Source of the DNA: Dethiobacter sp.
GTDB taxonomy: Bacteria; Bacillota; Dethiobacteria; Dethiobacterales; Dethiobacteraceae
Reading direction: 5' to 3'
Assembly (NCBI GenBank): GCA_020725465.1
Contig: DYEY01000068.1
Coordinates: 1 to 64,000 of the forward strand
Length of the DNA stretch: 64,000 bases
The notes under the pieces are model-generated. The model had not been told where the DNA came from. It made no database searches and worked only from the letters and a program-made list of their open reading frames with translations. Each line of letters begins with the position of its first letter. Positions within the stretch are counted from its first letter, which is position 1. A program made the position numbers and the translations under genes. Below are positions 17,391 through 25,969 of this stretch, one piece after another.

Positions 17391-18164
17391 ATGAAACCGG
17401 TTGTACTGAGCAGCGGTGAGCTGATGGATAAAATTCTGGAGGCTCTGGACAAAAAAATTCCCTGCCCGGTGGTTTCACTGGGAGCCAGTGAAACTTTCGT
17501 GCTGGCTCAGGAGTCCGTCTTGTCTTTACCTCAGATTTTGAGGCACGCGGAAGCTCAGGTGGCAAACAAAGGGGTTCAGCGCGGCCAGGAGCACCGGGGC
17601 GTCCGTTTTCCCAATTTAGAAGCCAGGGATGCGCTGGTCGAAGCACTGAGAAAGATAGATACAGTCGGCTATAACCTCACCATAAAAGACCACAATTCGG
17701 GCCTGCTCACCGAACTGGTGCTGGAACATTACGGCCTGTGGCCCAAATATACCTTTGAAGCATATATCCGCCGGGTTATCATGTTCTCGCAGCAGGAAAA
17801 GTTTGAACAGATGTTAAGGGGCAGGGACATTTTGATTGTAGCCGGCTATGCCGACGAAGTGGCGGAGGCTTTGCACAGAAATCTGAAAAACAGGCTTGGG
17901 TTAAAAGTGGCCGGGGCGGTCAGGATACACGAGTTCGAGCAGATTCCCAGGGTAATGCGGGAAATCGGCAGGATTAGGTTCGACCTGGCATTGCTGGCGG
18001 CAGGGCTGAACGCTATTATCCTGGCCGCCCATGTTGCCGAATATCACGGCAAAGTTGCTTTTGACCTGGGTCAGGGGATGGAAACGCTGATATCCGGTCG
18101 CCTTCAGGATCATAACAACTTCCTGGCCAGGACCATCGGTATCCTGAAGCTGATGGATATGTGA
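17391..18164 (+). CDS. GT-D fold glycosyltransferase-like protein
   Basis: A 257-residue protein with features of the GT-D glycosyltransferase fold: the N-terminal VSLGASETFVLAQ loop corresponds to the LGDGE-type nucleotide-sugar site, and Rossmann-like segments follow (DILIVAGYADEVAEAL). The usual acidic pair of the loop is partly replaced (Ala-Ser-Glu). The start ATG lies behind GGAGGAGG; an upstream in-frame start would add 18 residues overlapping cgeB. It probably works with the neighbouring CgeB-like enzyme on the same glycan. Confidence 0.7.
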   Translation: MKPVVLSSGELMDKILEALDKKIPCPVVSLGASETFVLAQESVLSLPQILRHAEAQVANKGVQRGQEHRGVRFPNLEARDALVEALRKIDTVGYNLTIKDHNSGLLTELVLEHYGLWPKYTFEAYIRRVIMFSQQEKFEQMLRGRDILIVAGYADEVAEALHRNLKNRLGLKVAGAVRIHEFEQIPRVMREIGRIRFDLALLAAGLNAIILAAHVAEYHGKVAFDLGQGMETLISGRLQDHNNFLARTIGILKLMDM

Positions 18165-18255
18165 CAGAGCTACAGCACCGACAGGCGCATAACTGACAGG
18201 GCTGATATCAAGGCATAGCCCTGTAAGGTATGGCAGGCATCTGAACGCCCGGGTT

Positions 18256-19578
18256 TTAAAGCCTTTTAATTTTCCCCGCAGGGAAACCGTTAAAGGCGTT
18301 GGCCAGGTCTACGATCAGCGGACTGTTTGTGTATATCCAGGCCAAGTCGAAGGCGCTGTGATGTACGGCCAGAACAACACAGTCCTGGGCGGAAAAAGTG
18401 CTTCTGCTCAGTGCAACGCTGTCAAGGGTTTTCCCATTTAAGTTGACTTGTTCTGTCATCGGGTCATAAAAACTGACAATTGAGCCTTTTTCCTGCAGCA
18501 GTTCAATTATTTTCAGGGCGGAAGACTCCCGTGTATCTTCTATGTCCTTTTTATATGTTACGCCAAGCACCAGGATCCTGCTGCCGGAAAGATGCCGGCC
18601 TTCGGCCGCCAGCGCTTCTCTTATAACATCGACGGCGTACAGCGGCATGGCAGCGTTAACCAAGCGGGCTTTTTCCGCCAGTTCGGCCGGCCGGCCGCTC
18701 CCACGCGCCCAGCTGGTGTAATAGATGCTGTCAACCGGCACGCAGTGCCCTCCTACCCCAGGACCGGGATAAAATGCCTGAAAACCGAAAGGCTTGGTGG
18801 CTGCCGCCTCAACCACTTCCCAAATGTCAATGCCGTTATGGCGGCAAATCCGGGCCATCTCATTAACCAGGGCTATATTTATGTCCCGGAAGGTGTTTTC
18901 CAGAAGTTTTGCCATCTCCGCCGTTTCCATTGTCCGTACGGGAACCGTGGCCAGTCCGATACTTTTATAGAAGGAACGGGCTGCGCGGCGGCAGGTGGGT
19001 GTGAATCCGGCTACCAGTTTTGGGATGTTTTCCAGACCGTATTCCCGGTTGCCTGGATCTATCCTTTCCGGGGAATAGGCCAGAAAGAAATCATAGCCGG
19101 CCAGCATCGCCCTCGCCTCCAGCAACGGCAGGAATAAAGAAGCAGTGGTGCCTGGCGCGACGGTGCTTTCCACTATGACCAGCTGTCCTTTACGCAACCT
19201 GGCGGCAATTTCCTGCGCCGCTGCTTTCAGGCACTGGTAATCCGGCAGCCCTTCAGCATTTAGCGGTGTGGGGACACATACCACGATGACATCGCATGTG
19301 TCCAACTCTTCATAGCTTTCAGTAGCCGCAAGCATTCCTTTCTCCGACAAAACCTGCAGGTCGCGGCCGGTTACTCCGGAGACATATGATTCCCCCCGGT
19401 TAAGGCTGTCAATTTTAGCCCGGTTTTGTTCAATGCCCAAAACCCGGTATCCTCTCCGGGCCGCCAAAACCGAAAGCGGCAGCCCCACGTAGCCAAGGCC
19501 TATCACTCCCACACGGCTGAAAGGCGTTATGTTTTTTTCAGACAATAAAGGCCACCCCCCGTTTTGCTCCCTGCTCAT
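18256..19578 (-). CDS. Nucleotide-sugar dehydrogenase (UDP-ManNAc/UDP-glucose dehydrogenase family)
   Basis: A 440-residue NAD-dependent dehydrogenase of the WecC/TuaD superfamily. It has an N-terminal Rossmann motif GVIGLGYVGLPLS, the CVPTPLN strand, the catalytic Cys in GPGVGGHCVPVDSIYY, and a C-terminal UDP-binding domain (LGVTYKKDIEDTRES). The KD-IxDTRES form and the catalytic region favour the UDP-N-acetylmannosamine/galactosamine branch over UDP-glucose, but this is not certain. Divergent from the epimerase gene. It supplies uronic-acid sugars for surface polymers. Confidence 0.88.
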   Translation of the reverse strand: MSREQNGGWPLLSEKNITPFSRVGVIGLGYVGLPLSVLAARRGYRVLGIEQNRAKIDSLNRGESYVSGVTGRDLQVLSEKGMLAATESYEELDTCDVIVVCVPTPLNAEGLPDYQCLKAAAQEIAARLRKGQLVIVESTVAPGTTASLFLPLLEARAMLAGYDFFLAYSPERIDPGNREYGLENIPKLVAGFTPTCRRAARSFYKSIGLATVPVRTMETAEMAKLLENTFRDINIALVNEMARICRHNGIDIWEVVEAAATKPFGFQAFYPGPGVGGHCVPVDSIYYTSWARGSGRPAELAEKARLVNAAMPLYAVDVIREALAAEGRHLSGSRILVLGVTYKKDIEDTRESSALKIIELLQEKGSIVSFYDPMTEQVNLNGKTLDSVALSRSTFSAQDCVVLAVHHSAFDLAWIYTNSPLIVDLANAFNGFPAGKIKRL

Positions 19579-19687
19579 TACATGATATGCCCGGGGGTGG
19601 CCCTGGTTGACTCGGCGTTAATTTTAACGTATGTGGACTCATACTATTACAGCAGCAAAATATGAATGAAAGAAAGGGGTTGGCAAG

Positions 19688-20704
19688 TTGCATTACTTTA
19701 TAACCGGAGGGGCCGGCTTTATCGGCACACACCTGGCACTGCGCCTGCTCTCGCAAGGACACCGGGTAACCGCCCTTGACAATCTTTCCAGCGGCAGCGC
19801 TGACCGGCTTGACGGCTCCGGCGCACACCTGGTGGTGGGGAGCGTTATGGACAGGGACCTGGTTTTTTCTCTGGCCTCCGATTGCGATTATATCATCCAC
19901 CTGGCCTGCGTGGTGGGGGTACGCCTGGCCATGAGCAGAGGCTGCGAAACGCTGCGACTTAGTTACGCGGGCACAGAAAACGTCCTGAAAGCTGCCACCG
20001 AGTTTGACAAAGGAGTTTTTATCGCTTCCTCTTCCGCTGTTTACGGTAAAATCGCGAATTTCCCGGTTACCGAGGAAGACGACTCGCTGCTTGGCACCAG
20101 CAAAAAAGCCAGCTGGCTCTACTCGGTGGGCAAACTGGTGGAAGAGCACCTGGCACTGGCCTATTTCCGGGAACAGGGTACCAGGGTAAAGCTGGGCCGG
20201 TTTTTCAATGTAATTGGCCCTTACCAGACCGGCAGCTACGGGATGGTGGTGCCCAGGTTCATTGCCCGGGCACTGCAGAACGATCCCCTGCCTGTGTACG
20301 AGAAAGGTTTACAGACCCGTACTTTCAGTTATATAGAAGATGCGCTGGACGGCCTGGAAATCCTGCTGGCCAGGGGTTTGACCGGGGAAATCTACAATAT
20401 CGGCGGCACCGGGGAAATTTCTGTGCTGGACCTGGCAAGGAAGATAATAGCTTTGACCGGCTCATCTTCCGCCATCGAATTCATCCCCTACTCCTCCGCT
20501 TTTGGTCCCGATTTCGAGGAGACGACACGGCGCATCCCGGATATCAGCCGACTTGCCGCGCTTGGTTATAAGCCCAGGTATTGCCTGGACGAAGCGTTGG
20601 CCGAGATTATTGCCTGGCACCGCGGGGAAACCCAGAGAAGGATTTCTGTTCCCGGTGGAAGAATACTGAAGGGGAAAAATGATTCTGCGGGGGAGACAGG
20701 ATGA
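19688..20704 (+). CDS. NAD-dependent epimerase/dehydratase (UDP-sugar epimerase)
   Basis: A 338-residue extended short-chain dehydrogenase. The N-terminus TGGAGFIGTHLALRLL binds NAD, and SSSAVYG plus YSVGK give the Ser and Tyr-x-x-x-Lys catalytic residues. The length and RTFSYIEDALDGLE match UDP-glucose 4-epimerase-type enzymes. The start is TTG. The stop overlaps the start of the HD gene (ATGA), so the two are coupled. With the divergent dehydrogenase it forms a sugar-nucleotide supply pair. Confidence 0.88.
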   Translation: MHYFITGGAGFIGTHLALRLLSQGHRVTALDNLSSGSADRLDGSGAHLVVGSVMDRDLVFSLASDCDYIIHLACVVGVRLAMSRGCETLRLSYAGTENVLKAATEFDKGVFIASSSAVYGKIANFPVTEEDDSLLGTSKKASWLYSVGKLVEEHLALAYFREQGTRVKLGRFFNVIGPYQTGSYGMVVPRFIARALQNDPLPVYEKGLQTRTFSYIEDALDGLEILLARGLTGEIYNIGGTGEISVLDLARKIIALTGSSSAIEFIPYSSAFGPDFEETTRRIPDISRLAALGYKPRYCLDEALAEIIAWHRGETQRRISVPGGRILKGKNDSAGETG

Positions 20705-21366
20705 ACAGGATAACCTACAGGGATATTGAGGAGAACGGGGAAATACGCGCCTATATCCAAAAAGGCGATGAACTGCTGGGCGCTTTGGGCTTTACCGAAC
20801 ACGCCTTTGTCCATGCCGGCAAAGTGGCAAAGACTGCCGCCGGGATACTCACTGAATTCGGTTTCAGCGGGCGTGAAGCCGAACTGGCCGGAATAGCCGG
20901 CTTCATGCACGATATAGGCAACCTGGTAAGCCGGAGCGAACATGCCAGGTCCGGGGCGCTGATTGCCTTTAACATCCTTACCCGCCTGGGTATGGAGCCC
21001 GGAGAAACAGCCACTGTTGCCGCCGCCATAGGCAACCACGACGAGGGCGGGGGTCTGACCACAGGACCCGTCACTGCCGCCCTGGTCCTGGCTGACAAAA
21101 GCGATGTGCGTCGCAGCCGTGTCAGGAACAAGGAACTGGTGACTTTTGATATCCACGACCGGGTTAACTACGCCGTGGAGGAATCCGTTTTGAACGTAAA
21201 CAGCAAAGACAGGATAATCTCTCTCAACCTAAAAATAGACACCGCCATCTCCTCCAAAATGGAGTACTTTGAGATTTTTCTCTCCCGCATGATGATGTGC
21301 CGGAAAGCAGCCGACTTTCTGGGTGGCACCTTTGAACTGGTGATGAATTCCGTTAAAATGGTATAA
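20701..21366 (+). CDS. HD-domain phosphohydrolase
   Basis: A 221-residue HD-superfamily protein. The metal ligands are visible in order: His in FVHAGKVAKTAA, His-Asp in FMHDIGN, His in EHARSGALIA, and a later Asp in LADKSDVRRS. It overlaps the epimerase gene by 4 bases. The substrate is unknown; nucleotide or sugar-phosphate hydrolysis is possible given the coupling. Confidence 0.85.
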   Translation: MNRITYRDIEENGEIRAYIQKGDELLGALGFTEHAFVHAGKVAKTAAGILTEFGFSGREAELAGIAGFMHDIGNLVSRSEHARSGALIAFNILTRLGMEPGETATVAAAIGNHDEGGGLTTGPVTAALVLADKSDVRRSRVRNKELVTFDIHDRVNYAVEESVLNVNSKDRIISLNLKIDTAISSKMEYFEIFLSRMMMCRKAADFLGGTFELVMNSVKMV

Positions 21367-21374
21367 AAAGAAGC

Positions 21375-21398
21375 GCGGCCTGGCAGGCCGCCTTTATT
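21375..21398 (+). terminator. Terminator after epimerase-HD operon
   Basis: GCGGCCT and AGGCCGC pair around GGC, followed by CTTTATTT, 8 bases past the HD gene stop. It abuts the stop of the convergent hydrolase gene. Confidence 0.75.
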
Positions 21399-22324
21399 TA
21401 CAGTCCCTCACTATGCAAAAAATGCAAAATAGCTTCGTTTATCAGTTCCGGCCTTTCTTCGTGGGGCAGATGGCCGGCTTCCACAGTCATTAAGACCGCT
21501 CCCGGCAAAGCCAGGTACTTATTTGCGTCAGCCACGGGAAAAAGGGGATCGTATTTGCCCCAGATGACCAGTGCCGGCACCTTTATGTCAGGCAACCGTT
21601 CAAGCAAAGGCGGCGGCGGTGGCGTCTGTGCCAGGGCGCGGAGCACACAGGTAACACCAGGCAAGCGCAACGGCTTACGGTAACCGTCAACAACCGTCTC
21701 CGTAACCTGGTCCGGGTCATAAAACAGAGAGCGCAGAACAGCCCTTACCACGGGACGGGATGATACAATTTTCAGGAAGGCATGGGCGGCACCGGGGATC
21801 TTAAGCAGAAAACCATCCCTTTGTTCTGTTCTGTGGCCTGCGCTGTTCAACAGGATCAGGGCTGCCACCCTTTCCGGGTAGGCCAGGGCAAAAAGCAGTG
21901 CGTTACGCCCTCCCATAGAGTTCCCAACCAACACCGCCCTCTCAATACTCATATTATCCATGAAGCTTTTCAGCCTCTCTACCTCAGCCGGCGCACTGTA
22001 GTCACCGTCACGGGGTTTGTCTGAGAAGCCAAAGCCCAGCGCATCTGGTGCCAGTACCAGACGCTCGCCTGAAAGGGCAACCAGGTTATGCCGGAAACTG
22101 AAAGTGGAAGCGCCAAACCCATGCAGGAGAATCAAGGGCGTCCTCCCTTCACTTCCGGCCTGCTCGTAATGAACCGCCCCGCCGGGTAGGCTTGCAAACT
22201 TACCCGGCGCCGGCTCCGACCGCGTGCCGTTTACCGGCCAAAGCAGCCAGGCAACCAGGACAACCAGCGATATCGCTGCTGATCGCCGCGCCCAAATGCA
22301 GCCGCTTTTCATGGCCCAGTCCAT
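21398..22324 (-). CDS. Alpha/beta hydrolase, probably membrane-anchored
   Basis: A 308-residue alpha/beta hydrolase. A hydrophobic N-terminal helix (AAISLVVLVAWLLWPV) suggests a membrane anchor or signal. The oxyanion motif is LLHGFGAS, the nucleophile is Ser in GNSMGG, the acid is in WGKYDPLFP, and the last conserved His is in EAGHLPHEE, so the triad is complete. The substrate is unknown. It starts 4 bases after the stop of the Rossmann-MCP gene, so the two are probably cotranscribed. Confidence 0.85.
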   Translation of the reverse strand: MDWAMKSGCIWARRSAAISLVVLVAWLLWPVNGTRSEPAPGKFASLPGGAVHYEQAGSEGRTPLILLHGFGASTFSFRHNLVALSGERLVLAPDALGFGFSDKPRDGDYSAPAEVERLKSFMDNMSIERAVLVGNSMGGRNALLFALAYPERVAALILLNSAGHRTEQRDGFLLKIPGAAHAFLKIVSSRPVVRAVLRSLFYDPDQVTETVVDGYRKPLRLPGVTCVLRALAQTPPPPPLLERLPDIKVPALVIWGKYDPLFPVADANKYLALPGAVLMTVEAGHLPHEERPELINEAILHFLHSEGL

Positions 22325-22328
22325 CCCA

Positions 22329-23183
22329 TCAGGAGAGTTTCACCAGTTTCTCGGAAAGTGCTTTCAGCCTGGCTGACATATCAGCAAGGTGGTCAAGGGT
22401 GGCCAACACTTCCTCCGTAGCGGCGGCCTGGTTTTGGGCTGTCGACCCTGCGGCCCTGATCCCCTCATCAATGGCCTTCATATGTTGCATAATATTTTTT
22501 ACAAGAACAGAGATCTCTTTCGTTGACTTGCCGGTGCTTTCCGCCAGTTTTCTTATTTCGCCGGCCACCACTGTGAAGCCCGCTCCCGCCTGTCCTACCC
22601 TGGCTGCTTCAATAGCGGCGTTCAGGCCGATGATATTGGTTTTTTTGGCTATCTCTTCGATCAGTTTTAAGAAATCGGTTGCCCTGGCCGCCTCACCGGC
22701 GGCCTTTTCTGATGACTCTGCCAATTTTTCCCCGGCCTCCGCCAGTTTATTTGCCTCGCCGGCCAGTTGTTCCGCAGTGGCGCGGATGGTAACTATGGAC
22801 TCGTTTAAAATATCGGTATTACGGGCCAGCGTTTCCGCTTCCGCATGTATCCTGCCAAACAGTTCCTCGCGGCGTTCCACAATGGTAATCAGCAGCCTTG
22901 CCCCAACCGCATCTATAACGGAAAGGCCCGCTGTTACATTTTCCGTCAGCTGCTTTTTTACCGATTCCACTCCCGTCACTTCAATAACCAACTGCAGGCT
23001 ATGGTCATTCAGCAGCGGCACAAAGTCGGCAACAGCCGGAATATGTTTTTCCCGGGCCAGAAGCATCGCTGGCGCATTTACGTTAATGTCCGCCACCCAC
23101 TTCACCCGGACCGAGGGCATGGAGAGTAGCAGGTTGAGTACAGAAAGGCCCCCTTTTCCGCCGCCAATTATCCCCACGTTCAT
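22329..23183 (-). CDS. Soluble chemoreceptor-like protein with N-terminal Rossmann domain
   Basis: About 284 residues with an unusual domain order. Residues 1-110 form a Rossmann-type NAD(P)-binding domain: GIIGGGKGG fits GxGxxG, then an acidic strand end (WVADINV) and EVTG as in oxidoreductases. Residues about 115-284 are an MCP signalling domain with the conserved hairpin tip around [20 protein letters not shown] and long heptad repeats. There is no transmembrane segment, HAMP or PAS domain, so it should be cytosolic. The ATG at 23183 begins the Rossmann motif; a longer start at 23234 adds 17 residues without a ribosome site. No che genes are nearby. A cofactor- or redox-sensing role is an inference. 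Confidence 0.82.
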   Translation of the reverse strand: MNVGIIGGGKGGLSVLNLLLSMPSVRVKWVADINVNAPAMLLAREKHIPAVADFVPLLNDHSLQLVIEVTGVESVKKQLTENVTAGLSVIDAVGARLLITIVERREELFGRIHAEAETLARNTDILNESIVTIRATAEQLAGEANKLAEAGEKLAESSEKAAGEAARATDFLKLIEEIAKKTNIIGLNAAIEAARVGQAGAGFTVVAGEIRKLAESTGKSTKEISVLVKNIMQHMKAIDEGIRAAGSTAQNQAAATEEVLATLDHLADMSARLKALSEKLVKLS

Positions 23184-23333
23184 AATTTTACCAATCCTCT
23201 CACAACATAAGTCTCCTGGTTCGATGTTGGCCATAATACCTGTTTTTTCTTTGCCCAGCTTTTTTTTCCTGCTTTTATATAAAAAAATTTTTGTAACAAT
23301 AAATTTATAAAATGTCTAGGGGAGGACAAAGCT

Positions 23334-24302
23334 ATGCTGGTCCGTTTCGGCTTTGTCGCCATGTCAGTGCTGCTGGAAAACGCTTCCCCCTCCAGAGCAG
23401 TGACTTATAAGAATTACCGGCAGCTGGCCGAAAGTGACCCTGCAGCCGCTTTAGACAGGGTGAGACAGGCAGCCCGGGAAAACCTGGCCAACAGCCTGCG
23501 CCTGCTTCGGCACTGCCGTGCTTACAACGTGGCGGTTTACCGTTTTTCTTCCAAAATAGTCCCACTGGCCACCCATCCCGGACTGGCCCACTGGGACTAT
23601 ATCGGTGAACTGCGAGAACCACTGGCCCAACTGGGTGCGGTGGTCCGGGAGTACGGGATGAGGGTGACTTTTCACCCTGACCATTACACGCTCATTAATT
23701 CGCTTAAAGAAGAGGTTTTCATGGCGGCGGTAACAGATCTTGTGCACCATTGCCGCTTGTTTAACACCATGGGCTTGGACCGGGAGGCCAAACTTATAAC
23801 CCACGTGGGTGGTAGTTACAGGGATAAACAGGAATCGCTGGAGAGGTTCGTCACCAACTGGGCCCGCATCCCAAAAGGGATTGCCAAAAGGATGACCCTG
23901 GAAAATGACGATAAAACTTTCTCCGCCGGGGAAACAATTTATCTCTGTGAAAAGCTGCAGATGCCCATGGTATTGGATATTCACCATTTCCGGTGCAATC
24001 CCGGCACAGACAAACTGCAAGATATCTGCCCGCGCTTCCTCGCCACCTGGCAGGGGAGCGGGCTGCCGCCGAAAATACACGTTTCCAGTCCAAAGAGTAA
24101 CTCTGACCCGCGCGGTCACCACGACTTCGTGGATCCGGCGGACCTTTACCCCTTTTTGATGTTGGTCAGGGACCTTACGCCCAACCTGGATGTGATGGTG
24201 GAAGCAAAACAAAAAGACCGGGCCATGCTGAAGCTGGTAAAGGATCTTGGCGGTTATCCCCGTATCCGTACTGTAAATGACGCCGCACTGGAAATTATCT
24301 GA
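23334..24302 (+). CDS. uvsE: UV DNA damage endonuclease
   Basis: A 322-residue TIM-barrel endonuclease of the UvsE/UVDE family, which nicks 5' of UV photoproducts as an alternative to UvrABC. Family motifs include RFGFVAMS at the N-terminus, TFHPDHYTLINS, THVGGSYRDKQES, LENDDKTFS, LDIHHFRCNP and HVSSPKS, supplying the three-metal-ion ligands. The length is typical. The ATG is behind GGGGAGG. It is a monocistronic gene and useful in spores, which must repair UV damage on germination. Confidence 0.93.
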   Translation: MLVRFGFVAMSVLLENASPSRAVTYKNYRQLAESDPAAALDRVRQAARENLANSLRLLRHCRAYNVAVYRFSSKIVPLATHPGLAHWDYIGELREPLAQLGAVVREYGMRVTFHPDHYTLINSLKEEVFMAAVTDLVHHCRLFNTMGLDREAKLITHVGGSYRDKQESLERFVTNWARIPKGIAKRMTLENDDKTFSAGETIYLCEKLQMPMVLDIHHFRCNPGTDKLQDICPRFLATWQGSGLPPKIHVSSPKSNSDPRGHHDFVDPADLYPFLMLVRDLTPNLDVMVEAKQKDRAMLKLVKDLGGYPRIRTVNDAALEII

Positions 24303-24395
24303 GATTGCACCTGACGGAGCGAACAGGTTATAAATAATTCTCTTAATCTTTGGGAACCCATCAACAGTGGGTTGGCAAAACAGCAAAAACTGCAG

Positions 24396-25133
24396 TCAGC
24401 CGTGTTTTTTACTGTTCTCATCCAGGGCTTTTTGCAGCCCTTCATTAAAGATGCGCCCGGAGTTGTGCATGATGGTATCCACGCCACTTTCTGTCTGCTC
24501 AAATTTCATGGAGGCCAGGCAGGGATAGTGCAGGCACATCAGCCCTGCCGTGGGAATGGCGGAGGCGGCGGCCATCCCTTTTATCCTGCCCGCGGTATAC
24601 TGGGTGGAGCCGCAGGGCGCTCCCCGTTTTACCATGGTATGGACTATCTTTCCGTCTCCGTCCAGTTGAACTTCCAGGACGGGACGACCGAAAAAGCGGG
24701 CGAATTCACTGATGACCTCACTGGTGTAGGGCTGCAGCTTTTCACCGAAACCAGCGGTGGAGACATCCAGGGAACAGAGCGGCTCGGGAAACACTATGGT
24801 GACGCCACTGGCGGCCAGCTCCCGGCGCAACTGGTTTTGCAGACCAGCCGGTATCCAGGCACTGTGGTCGATGGAGGCTATCACTCCCCGGGCGCCGGTA
24901 AGCCTGACCAGGGCCGGGAGCAGCTGTGCCACCTGCGGGCGTTCCCCCAGGCATAAAATCAGGTCAGCGGCGGGCAGGGACGCCGGCAGGTAAATTTCCG
25001 GCTCGTCCACTACCGGCTCGTTTATTACCGGCGGGTGCCAGCTGCTGATAACCCAATCTGCCGGGGCATTGCTCCCAATGGTGCTGACAATCCTGTTACC
25101 GTAAACTCCTTCTGTTACAGCAAGTATTCTCAC
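24396..25133 (-). CDS. DUF166-like protein, function unknown
   Basis: A 245-residue protein resembling the DUF166 family known mainly from archaea and anaerobic Firmicutes. The N-terminus VRILAVTEGVYGNRIV and the APADWVISSWHPP segment fit the family. Several Cys are spread through it (LCLGERP, PLCSLDVS, GAPCGST, CLHYPCLAS), compatible with metal or redox chemistry. GTG at 25133 follows GGAGG at good spacing, so the 15 residues before it are not used. The function is unknown. Confidence 0.65.
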   Translation of the reverse strand: MRILAVTEGVYGNRIVSTIGSNAPADWVISSWHPPVINEPVVDEPEIYLPASLPAADLILCLGERPQVAQLLPALVRLTGARGVIASIDHSAWIPAGLQNQLRRELAASGVTIVFPEPLCSLDVSTAGFGEKLQPYTSEVISEFARFFGRPVLEVQLDGDGKIVHTMVKRGAPCGSTQYTAGRIKGMAAASAIPTAGLMCLHYPCLASMKFEQTESGVDTIMHNSGRIFNEGLQKALDENSKKHG

Positions 25134-25231
25134 CTTATTCTTCCTCCGGTTCAAAGATAACGGTAATAAATTTGACAAATTATTGTTATCCCCTCTTTCA
25201 CCCGTAAATTTAATATAACCTGCAATTCCAC

Positions 25232-25269
25232 AAAAAAAAGAAGCCCCGGCAATTTCTCCGTCAGGGCTC
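25232..25269 (-). terminator. Terminator after the 25283-25864 gene
   Basis: On the minus strand GAGCCC pairs with GGGGCTTC, with a second small inner stem, followed by TTTTTTTT, 14 bases beyond the stop. Confidence 0.7.
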
Positions 25270-25282
25270 CTGTCGTTGTTTT

Positions 25283-25864
25283 TTACCCTATTTCTTTAAG
25301 CTGAATTTCCACCCGGAAACTGCCGGATACGGCAGGCAGCATTGCCCTTAGCGCTTCCAGACGCGCGCTCAGTTCGTCCACCGAGTACACCCCGCGCAGA
25401 AATACCTGGAATTCGCCTGCCATATCTTCTCCCTGTGCCTCCTGTGTCACCGCCATTGCCATGTCCGTCTCCATCGGCACCACTTTGGCCGTGGTTTTCT
25501 TTCTCGGCCGGCGGAGTTTCCCCCATTTTTCCGGTTCCCTGATTTCTATCAGTTCGCCATTCCTGTCTTTTACCAGCCCCAGGTCGCTGCGCAGGGCCTT
25601 GATACGGTGCATGGGAACCCCCCAGTGTTCTGCCAGGCGGGCATCGCTGTTGTTAGACACCAGCTGCCTGAGTACGGCCTGTGCCTCCAGTTTGTCTTCA
25701 ATCCTGAGAAACTCATCAAAGGTAATGTTAGCTTCCGTAGGGATCTCTCCTTTCATATAGGTAATTACCAGTCCCGGCTGACGGTATTTCCTGCGAGTGG
25801 CAGCATCGCCAAAGTCCATAGGTGAGAGAATTTTTCGCGGCCGCTTTTTGCCGACTGGTACCAA
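25283..25864 (-). CDS. Unrecognised 193-residue protein with HTH-like segment
   Basis: I do not recognise a family. The protein is basic at the N-terminus (GKKRPRKILS) and has a helix-turn-helix-like stretch around residues 78-100 (RLAEHWGVPMHRIKALRSD), a basic linker (RRPRKKTTAK), then a C-terminal acidic/hydrophobic region with possible coiled-coil. A TTG start lies behind AAAGGAG. Codon use looks ordinary. A DNA-binding regulator is a guess from the HTH-like part only. Confidence 0.7.
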   Translation of the reverse strand: MVPVGKKRPRKILSPMDFGDAATRRKYRQPGLVITYMKGEIPTEANITFDEFLRIEDKLEAQAVLRQLVSNNSDARLAEHWGVPMHRIKALRSDLGLVKDRNGELIEIREPEKWGKLRRPRKKTTAKVVPMETDMAMAVTQEAQGEDMAGEFQVFLRGVYSVDELSARLEALRAMLPAVSGSFRVEIQLKEIG

Positions 25865-25969
25865 ATAAATCGCTCCTTTGGTTGTTGAGTGAAAAATGCT
25901 TAGAAAAAATCCAAGGCTATCTTGTATATATAATTATTACCCGATTTAAGGCTAAATATTCCTTGCCTG

